From Rothia mucilaginosa (lineage in GTDB: Bacteria > Actinomycetota > Actinomycetes > Actinomycetales > Micrococcaceae), in NCBI RefSeq assembly GCF_019334805.1, contig NZ_CP079822.1, positions 1,364,001 through 1,428,000 of the forward strand: DNA of 64,000 nucleotides. Direction: 5' to 3'. Made by a program: the position numbers and the translations under genes. Shown piece by piece: positions 25,265-33,900 of this stretch; within the stretch, counting starts at the first letter, position 1; each line of letters opens with the position of its first letter. The notes under the pieces are model-generated. The model was not told where the DNA came from. It ran no database searches and worked only from the letters and a program-made list of their open reading frames with translations.

Positions 25265-26140
25265 ATGTTTGAATTCCACCGCAATGAGCGTGCGCGTCAG
25301 CTGCGCCCCAGCCTCTCACGCTCCTGGCTCCTCGTGCGCGCCAACTCCTCCGAAGAAGTCTTTGAAGAGGCCTTCGAATCCGAGGCCGACTCCATCATTA
25401 TCGACCTCGAAGACGGCTGCCCCGCCGAAGAGAAGGACGCCGCTCGCGAACAGGTCGTCCGTATGCTCAACTCCGGCGTCGTCGCATGGGTGCGAATCAA
25501 CGCCATCACCACCGAACACTGGTGGAAGGACGTCAAGGCCCTCAAGAACGTGAAGGGTCTGCGAGGCGTCATGCTCGCCACCGCAGAGCACGCTACCGAC
25601 ATTGACCGTACCGCAGCCGAGCTACCCCCCGGAACCCCCATCATCGCGCTGATTGAGTCCGCGCTCGGCGTGCACCACTCGGTGGATATTGCTCGCGCAA
25701 TCGGCACTTTCCGCCTCGCATTCGGCGCAGGCGACTACCGCCGCGACACCGGCTCCTCCGCAACCCCCATGGCGCTCGCCTACGTGCGTTCGCAACTGGT
25801 GATTGCCTCCACCCTGGGCGGTCTGCCCGGCCCCATCGACGGCCCGACCCTCGGCGCATACGGCGCTGACCTCTCCAAGGCATGCGGCTACGCGAACGAC
25901 CACGGCATGACCGGTAAGATCACCCTCGACATTCGCCAGGCTGAGACCATCAACGCGGCATTCTCCCCGAGCGAGCTCGAAATCGAAGAAGCACACCAGA
26001 TGCTCGACGTGCCCCTCGACGGCCCCCGCGACGGCTCCTACCTGCCGCGCTACCTGCGTGCAAAGAAGGTCAAGGAACTCGCCAAGGTCTACGGCCTGTG
26101 GGGCAAGACCGACAGCGACTTCCAGCGCGCATCCAAGTAA
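25265..26140 (+). CDS. HpcH/HpaI aldolase / CitE-like CoA ester lyase
   Basis: Member of the citrate lyase beta / CoA ester lyase family, Mg-dependent enzymes cleaving or hydrolysing acyl-CoA substrates such as citramalyl- or malyl-CoA. Seen: SRSWLLVRANSSEEVFEEAF, SIIIDLEDGCPAEEKDAAR with the metal-binding Glu/Asp, ARINAI-like VRINAITTEHW, and PIIALIESALGVHHSVDIA with the second metal Glu, then FGAGDYRRDTG. 291 aa is typical. Start at ATG 25265 after GGAAGAAG. It is monocistronic with a strong terminator. The substrate is not determinable; an orphan CitE-like role is likely because no citrate lyase alpha or gamma gene is nearby. Confidence 0.88.
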   Translation: MFEFHRNERARQLRPSLSRSWLLVRANSSEEVFEEAFESEADSIIIDLEDGCPAEEKDAAREQVVRMLNSGVVAWVRINAITTEHWWKDVKALKNVKGLRGVMLATAEHATDIDRTAAELPPGTPIIALIESALGVHHSVDIARAIGTFRLAFGAGDYRRDTGSSATPMALAYVRSQLVIASTLGGLPGPIDGPTLGAYGADLSKACGYANDHGMTGKITLDIRQAETINAAFSPSELEIEEAHQMLDVPLDGPRDGSYLPRYLRAKKVKELAKVYGLWGKTDSDFQRASK

Positions 26141-26165
26141 GGCGCTGGTCTAAAGTACACACGTA

Positions 26166-26214
26166 AAAAGCCGCGCATCCGACCCCCGAGCGGGGAACCG
26201 GATGCGCGGCTTTT
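26166..26214 (+). terminator. terminator after the CitE-like gene
   Basis: AAAGCCGCGCATCCG...CGGATGCGCGGCTTTT, a 15-bp perfect outer stem. Confidence 0.9.
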
Positions 26215-26266
26215 GTCTGCCTGAAACCTCACGAGGCTACAGCCTGGCGGGCTGCTGGTCGGCGGT

Positions 26267-26533
26267 CTAGTTGCGGGGCGATTTGCCGCCCGTCAGCGCA
26301 TGAGCGCACACGTACGAAGTCACCAAGGAAATCACAATCGGCACCAGGAACGAGGTGTCATCCTCATACACGGAACGGTAGAAGAACCACACCGCCAGGG
26401 AAACCACCAGCGCCAGCACGTACACCAGAGCAAAACGCATCGTGGGGCTCATCGGGCGTGCAGAGCCCGCAGCGGCGCGACCTGCCTGCGCACGGCCACT
26501 CTGGCGCTTAGCGGATGCGGATCGAGAAGACAT
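26267..26533 (-). CDS. small two-helix membrane protein
   Basis: 88 aa. TTTAGGAG precedes the ATG on the minus strand, a strong ribosome site. The head is basic and Ser/Ala/Arg-rich (SAKRQSGRAQAGRAAAGSAR). Two transmembrane helices follow (about residues 32-50 and 60-78) linked by FYRSVYEDDTS, and the tail is HALTGGKSPRN. It lies between a terminator and a tRNA gene on the same strand. Probably a conserved actinobacterial small membrane protein of unknown function. Confidence 0.7.
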   Translation of the reverse strand: MSSRSASAKRQSGRAQAGRAAAGSARPMSPTMRFALVYVLALVVSLAVWFFYRSVYEDDTSFLVPIVISLVTSYVCAHALTGGKSPRN

Positions 26534-26641
26534 GAGAATCTCCTAAAGTTCGACGGTGACATCTTCGAGAAAACGACAACTCTCAGATGCTAAAAACCGC
26601 CGCAACACACCGGAAACCGGCACGCGTTACGGCGGATGTGG

Positions 26642-26713
26642 AGCCCCCAGTGGGATTCGAACCCACGACCTTTTCTTTACGAGGGAAATGCTCTACCCCT
26701 GAGCTATAGAGGC
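26642..26713 (-). tRNA. tRNA-Thr(CGT)
   Basis: 72 nt on the minus strand without CCA; TCCA-compatible sequence is encoded next to it (CCA would extend to 26639). Acceptor GCCTCTA/TGGGGGC with two G-U pairs, D-arm GCTC...GAGC, anticodon loop CTCGTAA (CGT), T-arm GTGGGTTCGAATCCCAC. The last anticodon-stem pair is C-A. Confidence 0.9.
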
Positions 26714-27033
26714 GCATATGCTGCCGTTCTCAACTGCCCGAAAGCAACCGGTGAACAGTGCATACCCCGCAATAGTACCAAAAAGGCGGGGGAGAGGCTA
26801 ATTACTTTCAACACCGGCCCCGCAGCTGGGAGCAGGCGACAGGGCGGCTATGGTGTGCACTGCATTCACCCCGCAAACCCGCCCGAAGATAGGGAAAGTT
26901 CAGGGCAGAGGCATACAATAAACCCTATACCCACGGCGGCTGACAGCACCTCAGAGTGCACATCAACCACAGATTAATCAACCACAGATGTAGCAAACAG
27001 GCCAGCCCGCCACCCGTAGAGAGAGGAACCCCC

Positions 27034-27798
27034 ATGACTTCACCCCTCAACCGCCGCACCCTGCTACTGGGCGTAGTGCCCGCCGCCGCCCTGGGGCTGA
27101 GCGCATGCGGTTCCAGCTCCTCCCAGCCTTCCGCATCGGCGTCTGCGAGCGGTTCGGCGAGCGCATCTGCAAGCACCGCCGCTACCTCCGCAAGTGCTAC
27201 CGCGAGCGCTTCGGCGTCTGTCGACCCCTCGGCTACTGCTTCGGCAACCGCCGATGACGGCTACGTCGGCTACCGCCTCAACCGCGAAGTACCCGGTGCA
27301 GGCACCGCAACCCTGTACACCGACTACCAGTGCCCCTACTGCGCCAAGGCAGAACCCAAGTTCGAAGAAGCCGCCAAGAAGCTTGACGGCATCATGAACG
27401 TGACCGTGCGCCACATGCCGCTGAACATGCACGCCAACGCCGTACCCGCCGCACTCGCCGTAGAAGCCGCAGCAGCTCAGGGTAAGCACGTTGAAATGGC
27501 GAACAAGCTCTTCAACACCCAGAACGACTGGAAGAACATCAAAGAGCGCGACAAGCTGCGCACCCTCTTCAACGACTACGCCAAGGAACTGGGCCTGAAC
27601 GTCGAAGAATTCGACAAGGTCCTACTCGCCTCCGACACCGTCAAGCCCATCCAGCGCGACTACGAGCACGCCGTCAAGATTGGTGTGAAGGGCACCCCCA
27701 CCTTCGCCGTGAACGACAAGGTCGTTGAGGGTCTGGATTCCTCCTCCTCGGTGGACGACCTGGTCAGCACCTTCAAGCGTGAAGCTGGCGTGAAGTAG
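27034..27798 (+). CDS. DsbA-family thiol-disulfide oxidoreductase lipoprotein
   Basis: Exported thioredoxin-fold protein. The signal has NRRTLLLG (Tat-like twin arginine), a hydrophobic stretch and lipobox LSAC, with Cys25 as the lipidated residue. A ~55-residue Ser/Ala linker follows, then the thioredoxin fold with CPYC at Cys100/Cys103 (DYQCPYCAKAEPKFEEAAKK) and the cis-Pro loop GVKGTPTFAVND. It fits actinobacterial DsbA/MdbA-like enzymes that oxidise exported proteins. ATG 27034 is supported by AGAGGAAC. The stop codon overlaps the GTG of the next gene (TAGTG), so the two are translationally coupled. Confidence 0.9.
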   Translation: MTSPLNRRTLLLGVVPAAALGLSACGSSSSQPSASASASGSASASASTAATSASATASASASVDPSATASATADDGYVGYRLNREVPGAGTATLYTDYQCPYCAKAEPKFEEAAKKLDGIMNVTVRHMPLNMHANAVPAALAVEAAAAQGKHVEMANKLFNTQNDWKNIKERDKLRTLFNDYAKELGLNVEEFDKVLLASDTVKPIQRDYEHAVKIGVKGTPTFAVNDKVVEGLDSSSSVDDLVSTFKREAGVK

Positions 27799-28586
27799 TG
27801 GCGCACATTCAGCTCTCCGGCGGTCAGCGCGCCGAAATCCACCCGGACGGGTTCAGCGACCACGGCTACGTCCTCGAAATCGGTGGCGCCGAGCAGTCCC
27901 ACGTGGACGTGCAGAACCCCGACTACGTGTTCTACGAGTACCTGCGCCGCATCGCAAACGCGGTGGATGCGCTCGCACCCGCCGGCGAACCCATCACCGC
28001 CGCGCACCTGGGCGCCGGTGCGCTCACCCTCGTGCGTTACATTCAGGCGACCCGCCCCGGCTCCCGCCAGGTTGCCGTGGATATTGAGCCCGAGCTCATG
28101 GGCTTCGTGACGGACCGCCTGCCGCTACCCGCAGGCACCGACTGCCAGCTTGTGGTGGGGGATGCCCGCGAGCAGCTGGCGAACCTGCCCGAACTGCTGG
28201 GCGTGCCCGGCTTCGATGCGATTATCCTCGACATCTTCACCGGCATGGACGCACCCGCCCACCTGGCGAACCGCGACTTCTACCGCGAACTCAAGGACGC
28301 CCTGAGCGAGCGCGGCATGGTCGCCATCAACGTGGGCGACGACGCGGGTCTGCCCTTCTTCCAGCTGCAGGCAACCGCCATGCTGGAAGTCTTTGACCAC
28401 GTGTGGTGCCTGTGCGAGAGCTCCATGCTCAGCGGGCAGAACGAAGGCAACCTCGTGCTGGTTGGCACCGCCCGCGAGCTGGACGAGGACACCCAGGACC
28501 GGCTGTACGCGATGGGTCCGCATCCGGCGGAGGTGCTCACCACCGATGAGCTGCGCGACCTGCTGAACGAGCTGGCCGAGAGCTAA
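27798..28586 (+). CDS. spermidine-synthase-like methyltransferase-fold protein
   Basis: GTG start overlapping the stop of the DsbA-like gene. Rossmann fold of the spermidine synthase class: HLGAGALTLVRYIQATRP near residue 75, ending strand 2 with VAVDIEPELMGFV, then LVVGDAREQLANLPELLGVP and DAIILDIFTGMDAPAHLANR, then a catalytic-region equivalent. The G-G-G-x-G motif of true SpeE is altered (HLGAG). Many actinobacterial genomes carry such SpeE-like proteins of unclear substrate. No other polyamine gene is nearby, so synthesis of spermidine is unproven. Confidence 0.82.
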   Translation: MAHIQLSGGQRAEIHPDGFSDHGYVLEIGGAEQSHVDVQNPDYVFYEYLRRIANAVDALAPAGEPITAAHLGAGALTLVRYIQATRPGSRQVAVDIEPELMGFVTDRLPLPAGTDCQLVVGDAREQLANLPELLGVPGFDAIILDIFTGMDAPAHLANRDFYRELKDALSERGMVAINVGDDAGLPFFQLQATAMLEVFDHVWCLCESSMLSGQNEGNLVLVGTARELDEDTQDRLYAMGPHPAEVLTTDELRDLLNELAES

Positions 28587-28597
28587 ACCTGACATAC

Positions 28598-28644
28598 AAA
28601 ACCGTTGAGGCGGGTACCAACCAGGTACCCGCCTCAACGGTTTT
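28598..28644 (+). terminator. terminator of the dsbA-speE-like pair
   Basis: AAAACCGTTGAGGCGGGTACC and its exact complement with an AACCA loop: a perfect 21-bp stem ending in TTTT. It may serve the converging EamA gene as well. Confidence 0.92.
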
Positions 28645-28688
28645 CTATAAGGCTTTCTGTACGCCGCACGCGGGCAGAATTTTAGTTT

Positions 28689-29663
28689 TTACTCGGGTAG
28701 CGGCATGGGAACGGGGTCCTCACCGTCATCCTTCTGTTTGGGGGAATCGCCCTTCGTGGTGGTCAGCGTAATACCCACACTCGCCGTCATCAGCAGACAG
28801 ATTGCCACCCAACGAATCGGGCCGGTCTCCTGATCCAGCAACGCCCAACCGGCAATCGCCGCAATCGCCGGTTCCATGCTCATCAGCACACTAAACACCT
28901 GCTGCGGCAGGTTACGCAGAGCCATCAGCTCCGCGCTATAGGGAATCACCGAAGCGAACATCGCGGTACCAAAAATCATGAGGAGCAGCATCGGATCCTG
29001 CGCCGCATTCCACATCGGCTGAGGAGCCGGAACAACCGCTGCCACCGGGGCAATGAATGCGGCACCAACAAGCATCGCAACCGCCAGACCGCTCGCACCC
29101 GGAACCAGGGCACCCACCTTCGCGCTCGAGCGAATATACAGCGCCCAGAACACGCCAGCAATCAGCGCGAACGTCAGACCCAGGTAGTCGGTATCCTTAC
29201 CGACCGCCGCCTCATAGCCGAGCACCAGCATGCCCGCCAGAGCGCAGAGCACCCATACCGCGTCGCGGAGCCTGCGCGTCAGCATGGACGCCAACGCCAG
29301 CGGGCCCAAGAACTCCACCGCAACCGCCAAACCAATCGGGATGCGGTCAATCGCGCAATAGAAGAAGCCGTTCATCAGACCGAAAGTCATACCGAAAATG
29401 ATGACGGCATGCCACTGCTCCTTCGACCACGACAGCGCACCCGGCGGCATTTCGCCGCCGCGGCGGGTATGCCAACGCGCCGCCAACCACACGGCGCTAC
29501 CCACCACAATGGAAGCAATCGCCAGGCGGCTGACACTAATAGCCAGAGCGCCAAACAGCGGGAAAAGAGTAATCGCGAACGCGGCACCGAACTGCAGCGA
29601 TGAGCAGGACATCAGCACAAACATAATGCCCAGTGCGGGGCGTTGAGATGAAGTATGCGGCAT
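28689..29663 (-). CDS. EamA/RhtA-type metabolite exporter, paralogue 1
   Basis: Drug/metabolite transporter superfamily with ten predicted transmembrane segments in two EamA repeats. Seen: FGAAFAITLFPLFGALAISV, YCAIDRIPIGLAVAVEFLGP (repeat 1) and PYSAELMALRNLPQQVFSVL, SMEPAIAAIAGWALLDQETG (repeat 2). The E-F-L-G-P and S-x-E-P-A motifs are those of RhtA, a threonine/homoserine exporter. 324 aa. The downstream tail is short and acidic. A homologous gene lies immediately upstream on the same strand with an unusual hairpin between them. Confidence 0.87.
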   Translation of the reverse strand: MPHTSSQRPALGIMFVLMSCSSLQFGAAFAITLFPLFGALAISVSRLAIASIVVGSAVWLAARWHTRRGGEMPPGALSWSKEQWHAVIIFGMTFGLMNGFFYCAIDRIPIGLAVAVEFLGPLALASMLTRRLRDAVWVLCALAGMLVLGYEAAVGKDTDYLGLTFALIAGVFWALYIRSSAKVGALVPGASGLAVAMLVGAAFIAPVAAVVPAPQPMWNAAQDPMLLLMIFGTAMFASVIPYSAELMALRNLPQQVFSVLMSMEPAIAAIAGWALLDQETGPIRWVAICLLMTASVGITLTTTKGDSPKQKDDGEDPVPMPLPE

Positions 29664-29765
29664 GATTCTCCTTCCTGCGCCTCACAAGGCGGTACTTCTC
29701 CACGTGTGCATGCTGTGCCGCTACGGGGCAGAACGAACGCTCCAATAGCGCCGTTTAAAGAGCGC

Positions 29766-29817
29766 GCCCCCCCCTGGCAACACGAGATACTATCCTACTC
29801 GTTACCCGGGGGGGGGC
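29766..29817 (-). terminator. hairpin with C8 and G9 runs between the two exporters
   Basis: C8 (29767-29774) pairs with G9 (29808-29816), with an inner CGAG/CTCG stem. It lies after the stop of paralogue 2 on the minus strand, without a clear T-run. It may terminate or attenuate, and the homopolymers are prone to slippage. Confidence 0.5.
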
Positions 29818-29850
29818 TAGAAGCCGTTGACACGGCTACAGTTCAGTAGA

Positions 29851-30912
29851 TTAGAGGCCCTTCGCCTCACGGTCAGCCTTAATCTGTTCAGCCGACGGAA
29901 TCGTAATAGAGTTAGTCGCCATCTGCGCAATATCCACCGCGTGCGCATCCACCGCACCCGGCAGGTAATGGTCCGCATCCTCCAGCGTGCCGTCCTCCTG
30001 CGCCTTCTTCTGCGCACGAGCGTGAGAAATCGAAATACCGATACTCGCCGCCACCAGCAGAGCAATAGCAACCCAACGAACCAGGCCGGTAGCTTCACCA
30101 AGCATCACAATACCCACAGCCGCCGCAATCGCAGGCTCCAGGGACAGCACCACGCTATAAATGTGCGCGGGCAGCAGACGCAGCGAAGAAACCTCACCCA
30201 GCGCCGGCAGGGCAGAAGCCAGCAGACCCATCAGGCAGCCAATAGCCAGCAGGTGCACATCCTGGGTGACCTTCAACAGGTTATTGCCGCTTATCAGGAA
30301 CGGGAACGGCAGAACCAGCAGGGTAGAGACAACGTTACCCACGACCATGCCGCCCATACCCGGAATCAGAGCGCCAACCTTCTCAGTCGCCAGAATATAG
30401 GCGGCACGAGAAATAGCGGTCAGGATTGCGAAAACCACACCCATCAACGCGAAATCTTCAGGCTTCGCCTGGGACTCAGCAGTCAGAATCGCCATGCCCG
30501 TAAATGACAGAGCAATCCACACCAGGTCCAGCTTACGGCGCGACATAACCGTCGCCAGCACCAGCGGACCCATAAACTCAATAGCCACCGCAATTGCTAG
30601 CGGAACCTGCTCAATAGCCACATAGAAGAAGGCATTCGCACCGGTCAGGGCGACACCGAGGACAATGACCGCCATCCACTGCTGACGGGTCCACGAACGA
30701 ATCTGCGGGCGGAAGAACACCCACAGCAGGATAGAAGATGTCAGCAGGCGCAGAGCGACCACGCCCCAGGGGCCCAAATCGCCCATGAGCTGCTTGGCAA
30801 GAGCCGCACCGAACTGCGCCGAAATAATCGCGCCGGTCGCGTACGCAACACCCAGCCCCTGAGTCGCCAGGGGAGAACGCGCAGCATTGGGCGTATGGGT
30901 GGAAGAAGTCAT
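29851..30912 (-). CDS. EamA/RhtA-type metabolite exporter, paralogue 2
   Basis: 353 aa with ten transmembrane segments. It shares with its neighbour the motifs FGAALAKQLMGDLGPWGVVA, YVAIEQVPLAIAVAIEFMGP and SLEPAIAAAVGIVMLGEATG in the same positions, so the pair arose by duplication. Its C-terminal ~60 residues (THARAQKK, then acidic and Glu/Ala-rich) are longer. The EFMGP and LEPA motifs point to an amino acid or metabolite exporter like RhtA. A ~270-bp divergent AT-rich region upstream presumably holds the promoter. Exact substrate unknown. Confidence 0.87.
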   Translation of the reverse strand: MTSSTHTPNAARSPLATQGLGVAYATGAIISAQFGAALAKQLMGDLGPWGVVALRLLTSSILLWVFFRPQIRSWTRQQWMAVIVLGVALTGANAFFYVAIEQVPLAIAVAIEFMGPLVLATVMSRRKLDLVWIALSFTGMAILTAESQAKPEDFALMGVVFAILTAISRAAYILATEKVGALIPGMGGMVVGNVVSTLLVLPFPFLISGNNLLKVTQDVHLLAIGCLMGLLASALPALGEVSSLRLLPAHIYSVVLSLEPAIAAAVGIVMLGEATGLVRWVAIALLVAASIGISISHARAQKKAQEDGTLEDADHYLPGAVDAHAVDIAQMATNSITIPSAEQIKADREAKGL

Positions 30913-31183
30913 AGTATTCCTTAGGATTCAGAAGAGGTATTAGCCGCTATCTGTCATCAGGCGCAACCCGAATCTCCGTGAAGCAGGTCACGCACTATGC
31001 AAACAATGAATAGTGTGTAATCTACGACAATTTTACGCGCTTTAAAATTGGGCGCAAATAAAGACCAAAACACCCTAACAAGCGATCAAAAACCTCCACG
31101 CCCTCGGTGAAATTTCACCCCCCAAACCCCACCACAGGCCCCATATTCAGGAAAAATTCACCAAGCCGTGATTTACTGAGAGC
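30913..31183. other. divergent intergenic region
   Basis: 271 bp between the exporter on the left and the gene at 31184 on the right. It is AT-rich around 31000-31090 (GAATAGTGTGTAATCTACG; TTTTACGCGCTTTAAAATTG). A TTTACT hexamer at 31172-31177 ends six bases before ATG 31184, as in other leaderless starts here. Nothing else is recognised. Confidence 0.35.
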
Positions 31184-32065
31184 ATGCTTGACCCGAAGAA
31201 GTCTCTATTCGATGAAGACGGCAACCCCCGTCCCGCACTGACCACCACCCTCGACAACGTACTGCGCATGCAACGACCGCTCGCGCTGTCCATCGTCAAA
31301 AAACTGCGTGAAGCACACCCCGACGAAACCCCCGAACAAATCCACAAGCGCCTCGACCGCACCTACCTGCGTGACATCACCGCCATCGGCGGCGTCACCG
31401 GCGCATCCGCATTCGTGCCCGGCGTCGGCACCGTCACCTCCATGAGCCTGTCCGCGCTCGCAGTCGGCGGCTACCTCGAACGCACCGCACTCTACGCCCA
31501 GGCAGTCGCAGAACTGCACGGCGTGCACGTACACGACCCCGAAACCGCCCGCTCCATGGTCATGGCAATCATGCTCGGCGAAGAAGGCTCCCAGCTCATG
31601 AACACCGTGCTGCTGCAGACCGGCAAGGCAGGCGGTGTCTCCAACAAGTGGGGCATGCTGCTCGGCAACTCCTCCAGCGGCAAGATGTTCAGCGTCGAAC
31701 GTACCATCCGAAACATGTTCATCCGCCGCTTCCTCACCCGCCAGACCGGTGCACTGCTCGGCCGTGCCCTGCCCTTCGGCGTGGGCGCAGTCGTTGGCGG
31801 TGGCGCGAACCTGACCCTCGGCAAGGACGTCGTGCGCAACACCCGCCGAGCCTTCGGCGACGCGCCCGCCTACTTCCCCGCAGAGCTCATGATTACCCCG
31901 CGTGCACCGCGCGTACAGGGCGGCGAAGGTTCGGACGGCTCCTCCGGCGTGGCTGGCTCCCTGCTCAAGGGCGTCAAGGACGCAGGTAAGGCTGTAGGCA
32001 AGGTCTTCACCCGCGACAAGGGCAACGACACCGAAACCGGTCACCACCGCATGCTCGGCCGCTAA
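31184..32065 (+). CDS. hypothetical EcsC-like membrane-associated protein
   Basis: 293 aa. A charged N-terminal ~60 residues is followed by a Gly/Ala-rich amphipathic hydrophobic stretch (GGVTGASAFVPGVGTVTSMS, then LSALAVGGYLERTALYAQAV), a helical middle, and a second Gly-rich hydrophobic stretch (RALPFGVGAVVGGGANLTLG). Glycine-rich hydrophobic segments of this sort occur in EcsC-type proteins, but I recognise no signature firmly. The C-terminus is Ser/Gly/Lys-rich. Start ATG 31184 lacks a ribosome site. A terminator follows. Function unknown. Confidence 0.65.
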   Translation: MLDPKKSLFDEDGNPRPALTTTLDNVLRMQRPLALSIVKKLREAHPDETPEQIHKRLDRTYLRDITAIGGVTGASAFVPGVGTVTSMSLSALAVGGYLERTALYAQAVAELHGVHVHDPETARSMVMAIMLGEEGSQLMNTVLLQTGKAGGVSNKWGMLLGNSSSGKMFSVERTIRNMFIRRFLTRQTGALLGRALPFGVGAVVGGGANLTLGKDVVRNTRRAFGDAPAYFPAELMITPRAPRVQGGEGSDGSSGVAGSLLKGVKDAGKAVGKVFTRDKGNDTETGHHRMLGR

Positions 32066-32114
32066 AATCCTCGCCGGTCATAAAACCGGAACATAGCGAA
32101 GACCCAACACGCTA

Positions 32115-32152
32115 AAGACCCCGAATCCCTGAATACAGGGAACCGGGGTCTT
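32115..32152. terminator. bidirectional terminator between converging genes
   Basis: AAGACCCCGAATCCCTG - AATA - CAGGGAACCGGGGTCTT. It lies between the 31184 gene (+) and purB (-) and can act on both strands. Confidence 0.85.
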
Positions 32153-32175
32153 CTGTTCTTATCCTTCGCTACGGA

Positions 32176-33609
32176 CTAAGCGTTCTTCGCGTGATCCAGC
32201 AGCTGAGCCGCAATACCGTTATAGGTGTGCGGAGTCAGAGCCGACAGACGCGCCTCAGCCTCGGGGGAGAGGCCCAGAGTGGCCACGAACTCCTTCAGAC
32301 GAGCGGCATCCACGCGGTGACCGCGAGTCAGCTCCTTCAGACGCTCGTACGGGTTCTCCATGCCGGGAACACCCGCGATAGCCTCAGCACGCATCACCAT
32401 CTGGATCGCCTCAGCCAGAACCTCCCAGTTCGCATCCAGGTCAGCGGAAATAACCTCGGTCGCAATATCCAGACGCTCAAGACCCTTCACTACATTGGAG
32501 ATAGCCAGCACCGAGTGACCAAACGCCACACCAATATTGCGCTGCGCCGACGAGTCAGTCAGGTCACGCTGCCAACGAGAAGTCACCAGAGTCGAACCCA
32601 GCGAATCCAGCAGAGCGTTGGACAGCTCCAGGTTAGCCTCCGCATTCTCAAAGCGAATCGGGTTCACCTTGTGCGGCATAGTCGACGAACCGGTCGCACC
32701 AGCCACCGGAATCTGACGGAAGAAACCAATCGAAATGTAGCTCCACACATCGGTGCAGAGGTTGTGCAGCACACGGTTGAAGTGAGCGATATCCGAGTAC
32801 AGCTCAGCCTGCCAGTCGTGCGACTCAATCTGAGTGGTCAGCGGGTTCCAGGTCAGGCCCAGGTGCTCCACAAAACCACGAGAAATCTTCTGCCAATCAG
32901 CGCTAGGCACCGACGCATAGTGAGCAGCGTAGGTGCCGGTCGCACCGTTAATCTTGCCCAGGAACTCGATAGCCTTCACGTGCTTGACCTGGCGCTTCAG
33001 ACGGTAGGCGAGCACGCCCAGCTCCTTACCCAGGGTGGAGGGGGTTGCCGGCTGGCCGTGAGTGCGGCACAGCATCGGCACGTTGCGCCCTTCCTCAGCC
33101 AGCTTCAGCAGAACCGCAATCAGCTCCTCAGCGGCAGGAATCCACACGTTCTCAACGGCGTCCTTGATGCCCAGCGCGTAGGCGAGGTTGTTAATGTCCT
33201 CGGAGGTGCAACCGAAGTGAACCAGCGGCACCAGGTGACCCAGGCCCAGACCCTCCAGACGGCGGCCAATGTAGTACTCGACCGCCTTCACATCGTGAAC
33301 GGTGACTGCCTCAATCTCTGCCAGCTCAGCGACAGAATCAGCGTTGAAATCGGTCACAATGGCGCGCAGGCCCTTCTTCTGCTCCTCGCTCAGCGGGGAC
33401 AGACCCGGCAGCACCTCGTGCTCGCACAGGTAAATGAACCACTCAACCTCAACGTGGATGCGGTCGCGGTTCAGCGCCGCCTCAGAGAGGTAGTTGGTCA
33501 GGGGTGCGGTCACGGAAGCGTAGCGTCCGTCCAGGGGGCCCAGCGCAAGTTCGCCGGTGCCCAGATCAATACGGCCAGAAGGCAAGAAGGTGTTATTGGT
33601 GTGAGACAT
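32176..33609 (-). CDS. purB: adenylosuccinate lyase
   Basis: Purine biosynthesis: cleaves SAICAR to AICAR and adenylosuccinate to AMP, in both cases releasing fumarate. The superfamily signature GSSTMPHKVNPIRFENAEAN is present near residue 300, with VHFGCTSEDINNLAYALGIK and RTHGQPATPSTLGKELGVLA carrying the catalytic His regions. The 477-aa length and the N-terminus (LALGPLDGRYASVTAPLTNY) match the E. coli-type PurB rather than the shorter PurB form. It is monocistronic on the minus strand; no other pur gene is nearby. Confidence 0.97.
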   Translation of the reverse strand: MSHTNNTFLPSGRIDLGTGELALGPLDGRYASVTAPLTNYLSEAALNRDRIHVEVEWFIYLCEHEVLPGLSPLSEEQKKGLRAIVTDFNADSVAELAEIEAVTVHDVKAVEYYIGRRLEGLGLGHLVPLVHFGCTSEDINNLAYALGIKDAVENVWIPAAEELIAVLLKLAEEGRNVPMLCRTHGQPATPSTLGKELGVLAYRLKRQVKHVKAIEFLGKINGATGTYAAHYASVPSADWQKISRGFVEHLGLTWNPLTTQIESHDWQAELYSDIAHFNRVLHNLCTDVWSYISIGFFRQIPVAGATGSSTMPHKVNPIRFENAEANLELSNALLDSLGSTLVTSRWQRDLTDSSAQRNIGVAFGHSVLAISNVVKGLERLDIATEVISADLDANWEVLAEAIQMVMRAEAIAGVPGMENPYERLKELTRGHRVDAARLKEFVATLGLSPEAEARLSALTPHTYNGIAAQLLDHAKNA

Positions 33610-33900
33610 AACTCTATTTTTGCATGAATTCGCCGAAAAAAAGAGGCGGGCAGAGCATATGGACGTGATGGGCGGCTTGGCTAGTTGCAGAAATATGACA
33701 AAACGAGGGGGTGCGGAGGGGGCATTTTTCGGGTGATAAGGGGCAAAAACGTGCGAATTTTTCGAAACAAGCCGGAGTTATCCACAGGTTGCCGTACCCC
33801 GCCTGCACGGTCACCGCAACAGATTTAGCCTAAAACAAACCCAAACACAGGACAGAAACAGGCGCATAAACAACCAGTCCAACCATCGAAAGGACGCCCC
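33610..33900. other. divergent intergenic region with a consensus DnaA box
   Basis: 291 bp between purB and the WXG-like gene. TTATCCACA at 33778-33786 matches the DnaA box consensus exactly, but it is a single copy. Upstream of 33901, AACCATCGAAAGGACGCCCC supplies a good ribosome site (AAAGGA). No terminators or other motifs are seen. Confidence 0.4.

Noticed and set aside
28125-28637. Minus-strand frame over the SpeE-like gene
   Set aside because: Shadow of the sense gene, running into the terminator; no start signal.
31171-31200. CTGAGAG...GACCC resembling part of a TPP riboswitch
   Set aside because: It overlaps the start of a coding sequence and the other conserved helices of the THI element are absent.
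32191-33627. Antisense open frame as long as purB
   Set aside because: It mirrors the entire purB gene, which carries the fumarase/ASL signature; the antisense product is low complexity.
33778-33786. Exact DnaA box TTATCCACA, possible replication origin
   Set aside because: A single box; no dnaA, dnaN or box cluster nearby. Chance or a titration site.
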